This document shows positions 24,601 to 36,190 of a stretch of 64,000 nt of DNA, in pieces. The stretch is taken from positions 35,838,935 through 35,902,934 of the forward strand of contig OX344764.1 in the NCBI GenBank assembly GCA_947034895.1. Reading direction: 5' to 3'. Both the position numbers and the translations under genes were made by a program. The DNA is from Rhytidiadelphus loreus (taxonomy: Eukaryota; Streptophyta; Bryopsida; Hypnales; Hylocomiaceae). Position 1 is the stretch's first letter; each line of letters begins with the position of its first letter. The notes beneath the pieces were generated by a model. That model was given only the letters and a program-made list of their open reading frames with translations. It did no database searches and was not told the origin of the DNA.

Positions 24601-27600
24601 CGCACCTAGAGTAGAAGCAAAACATCCTTTTGATGCGGGTTCAGTTGGAGGATCGATGCATTCCGGCAGTTCATCGCTGGGATCGGACAGCGTGAGTGCG
24701 CATCTGAGGCTGTCTGGTGCCGGCCAGTCTGACAATTACAGGATCAGCATGTCTAGTGCTGTAAGCTCGTCAAGCCACAGTTCGCTTCACGGCGAGGACA
24801 GCTCCCTTCATGGTGAGGCGTTGGGCGACGTGTATCTGTGGGGAGAGGGTGCAGGCGATGGCATTTTGGGTGGTGGTGTGCACAGAATCGGCAGTGGTGG
24901 AGGCCTTAAACTAGACGCACTTCTCCCCAAAGCTCTGGAGTCTGCCATGGTTCTGGATGCGCAGTACATTGCTTGCGGGGGCAGGCATGCAGCAGTGGTC
25001 ACGCGGCAGGGAGAGGTGTTCACTTGGGGGGAGGAGTCCGGAGGGCGTCTGGGACACGGGGTGGATTGCGATGTGTCGCATCCTCAGCTGGTGGACGCGT
25101 TGGCATCTTCGACCACGGAGGTGGTGGCGTGCGGGGAGTACCACGCTTGTGCGGTGACGCTGTCCGGGGATTTGTACAGCTGGGGCGACGGCACTCACAG
25201 CCTGGGACTGCTGGGTCACGGCAACGACATCAGCCACTGGATTCCGAAGCGGGTCAACCTCGAGGGGATCCGAGTGGCCTCGGTCGCGTGCGGTCCTTGG
25301 CACACTGCATTCGTCACATCCTCTGGGCAGCTGTTCACGTTCGGGGACGGCACGTTCGGAGTGCTGGGGCACAACGACACGAGGCGCGCGTACTCGCCGA
25401 GGGAGGTGGAGTCTCTGAAGGGATTGAAGACGGTGAGGGCAGCGTGTGGGGTGTGGCACACCTCCGCCGTGGTGGAGGTGATGGTGGGAAATTCCACCGC
25501 CAGCAGCATTTCATCCGGGAAGCTGTTCACATGGGGCGACGGCGACAAGGGTCGACTAGGCCACGGTGACAAGGAGCAGCGGTTGGTGCCGACTTGCGTC
25601 GCCGCGCTCGTGGATCACAATTTCCGGCAGGTGGCCTGTGGAAACAGTTTGACGGTGGCATTGACGACGTCAGGGCAGGTATTCACGATGGGCGGGTCGA
25701 CGTCCGGGCAATTGGGGGATCCCCAAGCGGACGGGAAGCTGCCGGGGCTGGTGGAGGGGAAGCTGTGCGAGGCAGTTGTGGAGGAGATTTCCTGCGGAGC
25801 GCATCACGTGGCAGTTCTGACTCAGAAGTCGGAGGTGTACACTTGGGGAAGGGGCGCGAATGGGCGGCTGGGACATGGGGATCTGGAGGACAGGAACACG
25901 CCGACGTTGGTAGAAGCGCTGAAGGACAAGCAGGTGAAGAGCATCGCCTGTGGTACGACGTTCACTGCAGCGATCTGCCTACACAAATGGCTGTCGGGCG
26001 CAGATCAGAATGCGTGCTTGGGGTGCAGGCTGCCGTTTGGGTTTACTCGGAAGCGGCACAACTGCTACAACTGCGGGCTGGTGTTCTGTCACGCCTGCAG
26101 TTCTAAGAAGGCTCTGAAAGCGTCGCTGGCTCCGAATCCGGGGAAGCCATTCCGAGTGTGCGACCCGTGCTACATCAAGCTTCGGAAGGGCAGTGAAGGA
26201 GGAGGGGGTTCCGTGGGCGGCTTGGGGACGCGCCGGCGGTCGATGGAACTGAAAGAGGGCTCCAGCAAAGGAGAGCTGAGGGTGCCAAGACCACATGGAT
26301 CGAACTCGGGGAAGCCTCCGAACTCGATCACTTTGGAGTTCGGCAAGGCGGGGGATGCGAAGAAGCGGACAAAGAAGCCCGACAGTTCATCAAGTCGGGT
26401 GTCACCGGCTCCAAACGGGTCGGGTGGGCTAGCGTCGTGGGGCTCCGTGAGCGTGCCCGCGGGGTTCGCGAAGCCTCCTTTCCAACCGAGCTCGAAAGGG
26501 CCAGTGGTGATATCGAGCACAGTGTCATCAGGTCGAGCGGTTTCGAGAGCTGTTTCGCCTCTGTCTCGGCGATCGAGCCCGCCCAGATCGACGACACCAA
26601 CTCCAACGGGGACGGGGCTTGTCGTTCCAAGAACTGTGGTGGAGGACTTGAAGAAGACGATCGATAATTTGAGTGATGAGAACGTGCAGTTGAGGTCGCA
26701 GGTAACATCCTGGATTATGGCGACCTTATGATCATGGTATAGCATGTCCAATTCGTCGTTTCGTGCCGCGATTGCAAAGGTGACTGGTATGCTTCTTTCA
26801 GTGTTAGGTATTTTTGCACTAACTGTGCCGCCATTTGATAGGTGGAGAGTTTAGCCAGGCAGCTCCAAAATCATGAGAAGGATGTTCATCGTTCTGCTCA
26901 GCAGCTCCAGAATGCCATTGCGATGGCAACGGAAGAGGCTGCGAAGTGTAGAGCTGCAAAGGAAGTCATCAAGTCACTCACTGCACAGGTATACTTCTTT
27001 GTTCTAACGAGGGTTATGATTGCTTGTGAAATCAGCTGTAAGCCGGGACGCTTTATGCTGATAACTCGCTGGAGAATCCTGTATGATAGATGCTTTGAAT
27101 CCTTGGGAAGCAGATGCGGGTACATGTTATAACAATGGAGGAATTAGGCCATTTTCTTGAGGAGCCTCTGGAGGCTTTGACGTCGGACTCGGTATCATAG
27201 TCTTACTCTCAACCATATGCACTCGACCATCTGAATTTAGTATCCTCTTAGTGCATTAGTGACCTTCACACTCGTTCTCCTTGGTAGAGTTTGCAATTGT
27301 TCCTTTGTGACTGAATTAAGTGCTTGAATTTCCACGAGTTTCTCAAGATTCTGTCGCAGACCAGCCTGTTGGCTGCTTGAACCTTTTAAAGATCGATAGT
27401 CTTGCATTTCTTATATCTCTCGTTCTATCTTTTATCGTCACCATGTAATGTAATGTTGTGTCCGAATCGAATTCCAAACTCATTGATTTTTGAGCCATGT
27501 GTGGTTGTTCATTGATTGGAAGTAGTGATAGCGTGAACGAAGCTTAATGAGCCGTGACACCTTAAATCTCTAATTCCCAAGTGCACAAGCTTGAAATATA

Positions 27601-28767
27601 AAGCACACTTGGGAAGCTAAGTGTCGGTTATAGTAACATCCAAAACATATTTCTATCGTTCCAAGATGTAGGGTATGGTTTCTTCTTTCTATTGGTGCCT
27701 TTTGTTCCCTTCCTAGAAGATTCCTAATTGTTTTAATTCAATTTGTGTGGATATGGAAGTGGCCATTTAGCGACTTAGGGGTTAAGATGCCCTCTAGTGC
27801 CTGTCCTGCTTCCCCTTTTTCCTGGTTCAATCTTGTGGAATGTGTTTATTCTCTGGAATTTCGCTGCATATTCGAATAATATCGTCTAAGTGGTCGTTTT
27901 TGTGCTCTTTGCAGCTGAAAGAGATGGCTGAGAGGATGCCTCAAGGTGCGTTCAAACATGGGCGATCGGCTTCCTTGTCTCTTTCTCGTCTTGACATTCC
28001 GAATGGAGCTCAGGGGAGTTCGACTCTTGATGCAGGCAGCGAAGGATCAGGGTTGCAGTTTCAGCAATTCAGTCCAAGCGCAGATAACCATGGCAGCGAG
28101 GGCAATGGAGTTGTGAGTCCTTCAGGTCCGCTCTCAGGACGTGGTTCACAGGGAGCGGACAGTCCTGGCATTGGTACAGAGGTTGAGATGGGAAGGGTGG
28201 GAGGAAGTGTGCGACCGGCAACGAGGCTGGGAGACGGAGAGGTGAATGGGTACGATACAGGACAACGACAAGAGGAAGGGGTTAGGACGTCAGTTACCTC
28301 TTTGTCGACAGAAAACGGAAGAGAACCGGAGTCGGAGTGGGTAGAGCAAGATGAGCCTGGCGTGTACATCACGTTGACTGCCCTTCCAGGAGGTGGAAAA
28401 GATTTGAAGCGCGTTCGTTTCAGGTTTGGTTTCTGCTATTTGATACGATATGTTACGAGTACATTCATTTGCTTGGCTATGCCACGTTTTATTTGATTTT
28501 TCAGGTTATTGTTGGGCGAAACGCATGTGGTTTGGTCCTGTAGGGTTGTGGGAATGATGTTTGATGTGAGCCTTGGAGAGTAGTGTGCTCTTGCTAAGGT
28601 GGTTTTGGCGTGGACGTTGCAGTCGAAAACGGTTTAGTGAAAGGGAGGCTGAGCAGTGGTGGGCAGAGAATCGGGTAAGGGTGCATGAACAATACAACGT
28701 CCGAAGTGGAATCGACAGAGTGAACAACCCCAGTGGAGCTCCCGCCGGACCTGTGGGAGCAAGGTAA
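21674..28767 (+). CDS. PRAF: PH-RCC1-FYVE-BRX protein (PRAF/RLD family), right copy
   Basis: Coding exons: 21674-21721, 22860-22946, 23285-23374, 23727-23813, 24004-24192, 24524-26701, 26842-26988, 27915-28423 and 28623-28767. The total is 3480 nt, 1159 aa. The first seven junctions are phase 0 and the last is phase 2. The start ATG gives [16 protein letters not shown], matching the family N-terminus. The PH exon series reads [20 protein letters not shown]. The 726-codon exon carries a Ser-rich linker, the RCC1 propeller and the FYVE finger; the last three exons carry the coiled coil and BRX domain. The protein is expected on endomembranes, linking phosphoinositides to Rab/ARF trafficking and, by BRX, to LAZY-type partners. 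It is identical to the left copy and divergently transcribed from it. Confidence 0.96.
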
Positions 28768-29867
28768 GGAGGGGATGGGACGCAATTTTCGATGGATCAC
28801 GGCCGCTTTCACCACACCCGGACGAGTGTCGTTGAGCTCTGTCATGGAGATCGGTTCCCAGGGTGATGAAGAAGTGTGGAGAGGAGGCCTGTTGGAGGCT
28901 TTCATGATAGCCACAAGAGAATATTTGTAACATTGGGGAACTCGTAACACATTGTTGCCCTCTTGTTAGGTTACTCATGATAGAGTGCGGCATCCTCACT
29001 TTGGCTTGTGCTGTGTTTTTATATGGTTGCGGCTTTGTGCTTCTGATTTTTGACATCAGACTTTCGGCTCGGATTGCTCTGCTGGTTGGATTGGGATCCT
29101 TGCATCTCGCTACTTGCGGCGTGGACATGTTTTTAGAACCTGTAGGAGTAGATTTTGAGAATAATATTGGAGTGGAATTAGTCTTTATTCCGCCACTGAA
29201 ATTAGCTTCTCTGATTATGGTCCAGTAAGGCTTGGACGATAGCAAATCCTTGTAGAGGAAGTACATTCTGCGTTCTAGAAATAGTCCATGTGCTAATTTT
29301 TCCTGGTAGGTTATAGGTTGCAGTAAAACGTGCTTCAACTGCCATTAGGGTGCTCAACCTATGCTCACATGCTGGAATGCTCGAAGGGTATTCCTTTTTT
29401 CGTGTGGACTGTAACGGAAGGCATAAGGTGAAAGAGCAATTTGTCTGAATAGCTTTGTAATATACCATTGATTTTTCTTCAATGACATCTGCCGGAGTTC
29501 ACGAGTGTTCTTCCACCTAGTTCAGTGGAGTAAATTGGAGTAAATTGAAGTATGTGTTTGTCGTTTGGAGCATTAGGGTTTGGTTGTGGGGGTCAGCACC
29601 CGGGAGCGGAGATCTTTGACTGGGGTTCAATTTGTTTCTTTTGTCCACTCTGCCCCTGAGAGCACTGATTATGGAAAAGAGGGCTCAATGTTTTCTTTCA
29701 GTTTCGTCAGTTGGTGGTGACTTACGATGCAACAATGAAAGTATGAATCAGTTTGTTTTCAAAGAGTTGAACGTGGATTCTTTGTGGAAGCAACATATGA
29801 GTAGTTGAGATGCAAGTTGTTTGTTTGTCATAGTCTATCCTAAATAGGATTAGGAAGAAACATTGTC
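28768..29867. other. 3' UTR and intergenic DNA after right PRAF gene
   Basis: This is the mirror of 3854-4953. The 83-codon hydrophobic frame at 28977-29228 lies about 210 bp after the PRAF stop and is probably 3' UTR or chance. No repeat was recognised. Confidence 0.5.
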
Positions 29868-30630
29868 ATGCCCAAAGCAAGGTGTCCATAGGCTTAAATA
29901 CGTTGGGAGAAGTGGTATGCAATGTGTTTGGTTATTCTAGGCGGGATTAATAGTGTAGTGGAAGCAACAAGAGAATTGAAATCAAGTGTTTTGGGAGTTA
30001 ATTTCTTTATTGAAATAATGAGGAACGCCTTGAAAGAAGGAAGTTTAGGATCATTTAGTAAAGCTTCTAAGCCAACTTTGTCTATCCAAAATGTGAAAGC
30101 AATGTTAGAATCTTCTCAAGTGCACAAAGATTGAACAATGAGTGATTGGGAGAGGGTGGTTTTCAAGGATGAACCAAGAGGTTCATTGATGCTTAATTTG
30201 GAGTTGTGTGACATCAAGATGTGTAGGTAGTGTATACAAGATTGAAAAGACACTCAATGCCGTAGGTTATTTTGAGTTGTTGCAAGGAGAGTTACTTAGC
30301 ACTTTGATAAATTAATTTCAACTTTGATCTTGATGAAGTTATTTTAGAGAAGACAATGTGCCTTCATACAAAGCAAAAATTATTCAAGATTGGTTCCAAG
30401 AGTAGCTATATTCCATTATAGAGTGTGTTGCTCAATCATCAAGCCTCAATCTCATTGAAGATGTGGGGGCTATCTTCAAACAACCATTGAATGCTTATCC
30501 TACTACCTTGAAGAATCTTCATGAATTGTGGAACCGTGTGCAAGAAGATGAGTGTAAGAAGTTGTATTCTAGTATGCTTGATCAAATTGAAGCTATTTTG
30601 GAAGAAAAACAAATTTTGGAGTATACATGA
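29868..30630 (+). pseudogene. Tc1-type (DD34E) transposase remnant, right copy
   Basis: This is the mirror of 3091-3853. The ATG at 29868 opens MPKARCP followed by stops, then the longest clean frame (29922-30134) covers the helix-turn-helix and the KPTLSIQNVKAML block. DWERVVFKDE follows at about 30140, EDNVPSYKAK at about 30350 and SSSLNLIED at about 30445. Multiple stops and shifts show it is inactive. Confidence 0.8.
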
Positions 30631-30713
30631 TAGTCTATAAATAGATTTAAATTTTTTCCCTTGTGGATGTTTTTTAGTTCATGTATATTGCAAGGTATAT
30701 GGTTGGAATGTTT

Positions 30714-32022
30714 GGCACGATCCTAGTATGGGGGGTCCCCGGTATATAGATCATGGAAACTTCACGTTTGGATGGGTAGTAAGTTACTAATATGCAATTA
30801 GTGAGACTTTCAACAAAGAGAGCATTGGGGAGAGACTTGAGAGAAATTAGGTTTTCATTACTAGTTTTCTTCCTCCATGGGAGCTACATCAAGGTGGTAT
30901 TGAGCAACGTGCTCACAAAAAGTCAAGAAAGCATCTCTATTTCTTCCATTCACAAACTTTCTCCTCCACATAAACTCACCCATGTAGGTTTCTAGGAGGT
31001 GTTTGGGTGTGCTAGTTGTCAAGGATTTCTTAACATGCATCCAAGTTCCTTCTATAGAATTTGTATGAGCTCCACTCCTAGGATCTTTGAAAAAATGGGA
31101 GTGATTCACTGTGAGATGCTCATAGCCTAGTTGATTCAACCAAGTGTCATGTGCCCTCCAACAATCACTTATGATTGTTGTGCCTCTCTCAATATGCTCC
31201 CATAGTAGGTTTGTGAGGGTTTCCTTGGTTCTATCAAGAACTATAACCAAGAACATGGATGCTACATTCCCTCCCTCAACCCCTCCAAACACCCATTGGC
31301 CATCTCTTCTTGCTCCTCTATTGTACTTCCTCTTCCCAAACCTGCTCTCATCAATCTCTACTATCTTACCTCCTCCACCTATCTTTCTCACTTTTTGTTA
31401 TTGTTAAACTTTGTTGCAAATATCCCTGCAGAAATTGTACCAATCCACCACGGTATTCTTGTTTGTACAAGAATCCAATGATGTAGATGCTTGAGAGAAG
31501 CCCCTACTCCAACTATACATGATAGCGAGCATTTTTTGGAAAGAGAGGTGAGAAGAAGAGAAAAAAGGTGTCTTTTCTTAGAGAAAGAGTACTAGCTACA
31601 TCCCTTGTTTGTGCATCTCCACCTATATCCATCACCGGCTTTCTTGCCTCCAATTTTTCTCTCTTCATCCTCCTCTTACATCTCTCACAATTTTTCTCAA
31701 CAGGAATAAGGCCTCTTTCTTCTAGAAATTGTAAGGTGCTCTTTGGAGTGGCAATAATCCCTGAAAAAACAGCCCATGTGAGCTTCACTTGAACCTCCAT
31801 TGAACCTATAGCTTGCAACAGAAGAGAGTTGGAGCAAAAGAGAGCTACAGTAGAAAGTTGGCTCCATTTTGTAAGCCAGCTTGGAAAAAATTTCAATGCC
31901 AAGAAATTTTTTCAAGTTTGCCTCGGTGTCCGAAAAACATTGCGGCAGACTTGCTGGGAATGCCGGGTGAACCCAGACATCTCAGGTCTAGAAACCAGAG
32001 GACCCCATACTAGGATCGTGCC
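30714..32022 (-). mobile_element. Merlin DNA transposon, right-arm copy
   Basis: This is the mirror of 1699-3007, with the same TIRs and the same flanking 8-bp near-duplication (30706-30713 and 32023-32030). Because both arms carry it at the same place, it inserted before the palindrome formed or was copied by conversion. Confidence 0.82.
30861..31800 (-). pseudogene. Merlin transposase pseudogene, right-arm copy
   Basis: This is the mirror of 1921-2860, with the DDE frame at 30861-31391. It has the same frameshifts and stops as the left copy. Confidence 0.88.
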
Positions 32023-32030
32023 AAATGTTT

Positions 32031-32971
32031 GTGCATTAAGTCTCCATGATGTGCAATTAGGCATTCTAACCATTCCAATAACACATTGCAAAGTTGCAAG
32101 TATACATATAATCTTTTTGTACATTTTTGTTAAAAAACAGACTTGGAGAAAGTAATTTATTTATGTATGGCACATACAATTATCCACAAAATTGCAGCTT
32201 CTCAGTTTACAACTTCTCTGATTCTTAGATTTCTGCTCCAATTCAAATCACTACATTTTTGAATAAATTTGGGAAGGCCATACAACGTCAAATTCGTGAA
32301 ACTGCCAGAAATTCCCGAACTTGAAACGTCTTCAAACGCCCGTCCGGACAGTAAGATCTTCAAACGCCCGTCCAAAACTTCCCGCAATTGAACGTCGCAA
32401 TTTGAACGCCCTGAAATTTTGCGTCAACTGAATGAGTTCGACTGCGGTGACCTCAGCCACTCTAAGAGGGAAATAACGGTGAGAATCTGGGCAGGCTTGG
32501 ATTGAGCAAATCACCCAAGCTTCAGTTGGAATCCGCTAAAATGTACTCCGTACTTCTCATTCACGTCGGAGAGAGGCGGGGTATCCCCGACATGGGGGTG
32601 AATTAAGTATGTGCTCATGTCCTTGCCCAGCAATACAATCCGGGATAGCCGCCTTAATTCTTCAATGATTGAGTGATCGAGTAAATTTATAATCGGACGA
32701 ACGCCATGAGCAGATGATAAACGCAATTGCGAATTGAAGTGAACCCCACTTCAGGATCCACGAAATTATTAATCAATTTCCATTCTGACGAATTTCATCA
32801 AGAACAGACAAGAATGCTGCGTTGAGATCATTCTCAACAAGAATGTTGAATCACTAACTTACGACTAAAGCATGATTATTCTACAAGTGAAGTTGCTCGA
32901 TCATTCTAAGAAATGGGATCGGAGCGACCATACTGGAAATGGCCACCGATGCCCCCTCTCGACGGAACTGA
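32031..32971. other. 3' flank of GDSL copy B
   Basis: This is the mirror of 750-1690. From about 32285 to 32971 it also aligns in the same orientation with 58830-59509 (flank of copy D), at roughly 85-90% by eye with small indels. No gene is seen. Confidence 0.6.
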
Positions 32972-34516
32972 TTACTGCGGGTCATCAAAGTGCGAGAAGT
33001 CGGGGGAGCAGTTGAGCCCGCCCTTGGGAGTGATGTGCTCGCCCTGCAAGAAAGCCGTCACGGCGGCCTTGTTGAACGTGTTGGACGTGTGGATGCCGTC
33101 CCAGCTCAGATGCGCCGCGGGATCCGTGCAGTGCGACAGAGTCAAATTCACGAACTGGTTGTCCACCAGGCCCGCGTGCCCGCAAGTCACCTCCTTGTTG
33201 AAGTTGTACGCACCCCCCGCGCCGCAGCAAGCCTTCAGCGGCGCCGTCACGTTGTACTTCTTCGGCTGCTTCAGGATGTCCGTGAACACGCCGTGAGCGT
33301 CGCCGTACAGCAGCTGCGCCTGCGGGTACTTCACCCGCAGCTCCTCCATCTTCTCGCCCAACAGCTGGTTGTGGCGGTGCGTGATTTGGTTGAGGTCGCT
33401 CAGGCAACCATGGCGGTCGTACTTGGCGTGCGGGCCGCCGTACATGGACAGCATGGCGGGGATGCAGCCCAACGGAGGCAGGTTCACCACCAGAAGGGTC
33501 CGGGCCGTGGGCAGCTGCAGCGTGGCCGTCTTCGGGGGAGTGTACAGCACCGGCGTCAGCATCGCCTTGATGTGCGTTTCGATGGCTTCCACCACCTGGG
33601 GCACAATGTAGCGCGTCTGGCGCGGCGTGAGCGTCTTGTCGTACAGGCTGGAGAAGTAGTCTTGGTAGCCGGACCACACCAGGAACAGCGACTCGCTGAC
33701 GGTGGCCAGCTTGGGCAGGCTCTGGTTGAGTCCGGGCGAGTGGAAGATGGGGCTCTCGTAGAACCACACGCGCGTTTTGTAGCGCTCGTACCACTGATGC
33801 TGCACGTCCAGCGAGAACGGGCTGTTGAATCCCGAGTCCCTGCGCCACACCTTCACGCTCCGCGCCGGCGCGCCATAGGCCGCGAAGTTGGTGCCGTACG
33901 TGAAGTCGGCGCCGGTGCCTCGCAGCACTGGGTAGATGGGCCGCAGGTGCACTCCGAAAGCTGCCATTACAACAGAGCCAACAGAAAATCCAATCAGTAC
34001 ACTGTCTGCGTACAACAAACCATGAAGTCATCCCGGGGTCTCTTTGCCATCCCGTACTGACGACGCAGACTGTAAATCATTCCCTAGATGCATGGTAGTG
34101 ACTGTGAACCTGCAAATGAAGTTCTTCAGTGACTGGTGTTGCTAGCTTCCATGCATATATGCCAGTGTGTATTATTGATGAATTAGTTTGCATTGAATTG
34201 AGGGTTGCAGGATTGAATTGGAATGGGCCGCTTTCGTACCAAGGAAGTCGAGCAACAATTTGCCGTCGGTGAATCGATCCGCGGCATGACCCGGAAACAG
34301 AATGCCGTGTGGGTCGAGCTCGGCGTTGGCGAACTGGTCGGGAAAGGCCGCGATGGAGTTTCCGGTGTCGGTCAGCGAGTCTCCGAACGCATACACCGCC
34401 GGGAACTGGCACTGGGGCAAGGTGTTGTCGGCCGAAGCCACGTGCATCGATTGCAGCAAGCAAGCAGCAACGAGGACCCCCCAGCAGAGCATCCCCAGTC
34501 TGGACGTGGACGCCAT
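32972..34516 (-). CDS. GDSL esterase/lipase, copy B (complete)
   Basis: Two exons on the minus strand, 34240-34516 and 32972-33960, with a 279-bp phase-1 intron, encode 421 aa. A signal peptide spans about 1-29 (MASTSRLGMLCWGVLVAACL, then ASAD). The catalytic Ser47 lies in FGDSLTDTGNS, the block II Gly in GTNFAAYGA, and Asp380/His383 in DGIH. The block III Asn is replaced by Gln192 in SGYQDY. Cys-rich CCGAGGAYNFN is as in plant ENOD8-type lipases. A secreted esterase acting in the apoplast or wall is expected. Start choice: the same ATG is present in copies C and D and directly precedes the signal peptide. B differs from C by one visible residue (RRDS against RRDT). Confidence 0.94.
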
Positions 34517-34784
34517 TTTTGACGTCGTGGCCAGCCCCGAAGGCAAGTTAGTAATCCACCAGCTTTCAAAGTAAGTTCTCGATTCGATTCCAATAGCTTT
34601 CAAGTGTTGTTCAGTTCCCGCGCTGAGAAGTCTAGTCGTCCAGATATGCAAGTAGAATGATCCCGTAGGTGCCAGTCGATCTGGTTGAGCCGGAGTTGGT
34701 CCGTCCGCAGTGATAGAGCTCGATCGAGTGTTGGAGGAGTGAGTTGCGAAGCTGTTTGAGATTGAAGTGCGAGTGCTGAGCACG

Positions 34785-34790
34785 TTTATA
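34785..34790 (-). promoter_or_regulatory. TATA box of GDSL copy B
   Basis: On the gene strand it reads GGGTATAAACG, 270 bp upstream of the ATG. Copies C (43400-43405) and D (61284-61289) have a TATA-like sequence at the equivalent place. Upstream similarity to the other copies ends soon after, near 34820. Confidence 0.6.
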
Positions 34791-34879
34791 CCCATCGAAG
34801 GATGCACGAGGTTTGGGACCGGGTGGCAACGCGGTTGTCCTTCTCTCGGAGTTGAAAATTGATTTTGTAAACTATATTA

Positions 34880-35185
34880 TAATATTGAAATAAAGTAGAA
34901 AGGAGTCCGTCGGGCAGGAAGCGGAGTTGTGTCTGCTTCCCGTTGAGTGCTACGATGCAGTTGCCTCAAGAGGCTCTTCCACTTGCAAAGCGCAAGGGGC
35001 GAAAGTCCAACAGTGACGGGTTTGGGACGTCGCCAGCGCCGTGTGTCCAGCAGAGCATGGGGAGACTAACTTTGAGATTCTATCCGTTTTCTCTTCACGG
35101 AAAGATTCGTCTCCTCGTGTACCTTCGTCGAGTGCTTTTCACAATGGAGCGGCCAGTTTGCTCATGTGCGTTGACGCCGCTTTTT
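34880..35185 (+). other. GC-rich fragment, possible broken gene end
   Basis: A GC-rich stretch with a protein-like frame (34943-35209 begins in it; MQLPQEALPLAKRKGRK) stops abruptly at about 35186, where an AT-rich dispersed repeat begins. A second frame over 35041-35180 is Ser-rich. It could be the remnant of a first exon truncated by the repeat. I do not recognise the protein. Confidence 0.25.
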
Positions 35186-36190
35186 GGTATTTTATTAGTT
35201 TTGGATTGAAGAGGAGGAAGCTTTGCATTGACAAAATCAATAGGGGGACATTTGAGGAGGGCCTTAAGAACTGAAAAAGCAAGTCACTCAATACCATAGG
35301 AACAAAATTTTTTTTAAGGGAGTAGTTGCTTTTTTTTTCTCCTAGTGAGTGAAGTCTCAAATTACCATTGCTGAAATCAATGACTTTATCATGCAAAGAA
35401 ATCTATTGAAATACACAAAAGGGGTTTGTATGTGGATCATTGCAAGAAATACCGGTATTGAATTTATGTGACACTAAGAGCAATGGAGCTTTCCTTCACA
35501 ATAACTCTTGAAGGATGACTTGCATGAACTACAAATTTTTATTGGAGATGGTTGTCTTGACTCTTGACTGTAGTCATATTCCATATTTATAAATTAATTA
35601 ATTAAAAATCACTTCTTATTCAGAAGTGAAACTTTCTAAATTATCATGTTTTGAGTTTTAGGGTTTTGAGTCTAATGGAATACCCAAAATTATTGACCTA
35701 GAGATGAAATTTTATTCGTCTATTCCTACATTAGGAGGATATGTTCCTACAAAGAAACATTTAAAATATATTATATTGTGTCATCTGCATTTGTGCAAAT
35801 AGGGCTCACTTGCATTTGCACTCCTAAGCATTGATGACGGTTTCAAGCTCATTCTTTTGGTTGAAATCTCTTCACTTTTGAAGTCTTTCCAAATGGACAA
35901 TTTTTAGTTTCCTTGTAAGTTGTTTTACTATTTTTCTACCTATAAAAATGATGAAGTATCTATTTTTTTCCTTCTTAGGGTACCTTCTTCTAACAAGTGT
36001 ATACATTGGTCATATTTTTAATATTTAAAATCATTATTTTTTTTTTTATAGTATTTCTCCCCTCCCCCCTCCAAAAGGTAAAAATTGCTATAATGGAGCA
36101 AATTTGACAAGCCATTCTTGCAATCACCCATGTACATCCAAATGAGACACTTTTTGTTTTTCAACACCTAAAAAGTGTGTATGAATGAAT
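35186..36190 (+). repeat. AT-rich dispersed repeat, copy 1
   Basis: It aligns in direct orientation with 40944-41980 (shared TATTAGTTTTGGATTGAAGA at the start and AAATGAGACACTTTTTGTTT near the end), clearly diverged with indels. It contains an ATTGCAAGAAA/TTCTTGCAATCACC pair (35439 and 36128), so a TIR element forms most of it. It has no coding capacity. Confidence 0.7.

Larger units (their letters stand above)
18438..33720 (-). repeat. Right arm of giant palindrome
   Basis: It is the reverse complement of 1-15283. It contains the second foldback copy, the right PRAF gene, the Tc1 and Merlin remnants and GDSL copy B. The outer end of the repeat is not visible, since its partner lies left of the window. 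Identity looks complete by mirrored frames and splice sites. Confidence 0.97.

Noticed and set aside
24911..26751. Several frames of 100-200 codons overlapping the large PRAF exon
   Set aside because: They are shadows of the RCC1/FYVE coding exon in other frames or on the opposite strand.
28977..29228. 83-codon hydrophobic frame downstream of PRAF (mirror 4493-4744)
   Set aside because: Lies just after the PRAF stop, has no recognised motif, and is most likely in the 3' UTR.
1..33720. The whole palindrome as a single giant TIR transposon
   Set aside because: The arms contain ordinary genes plus several unrelated nested elements, and neither an outer terminus nor a target duplication can be seen.
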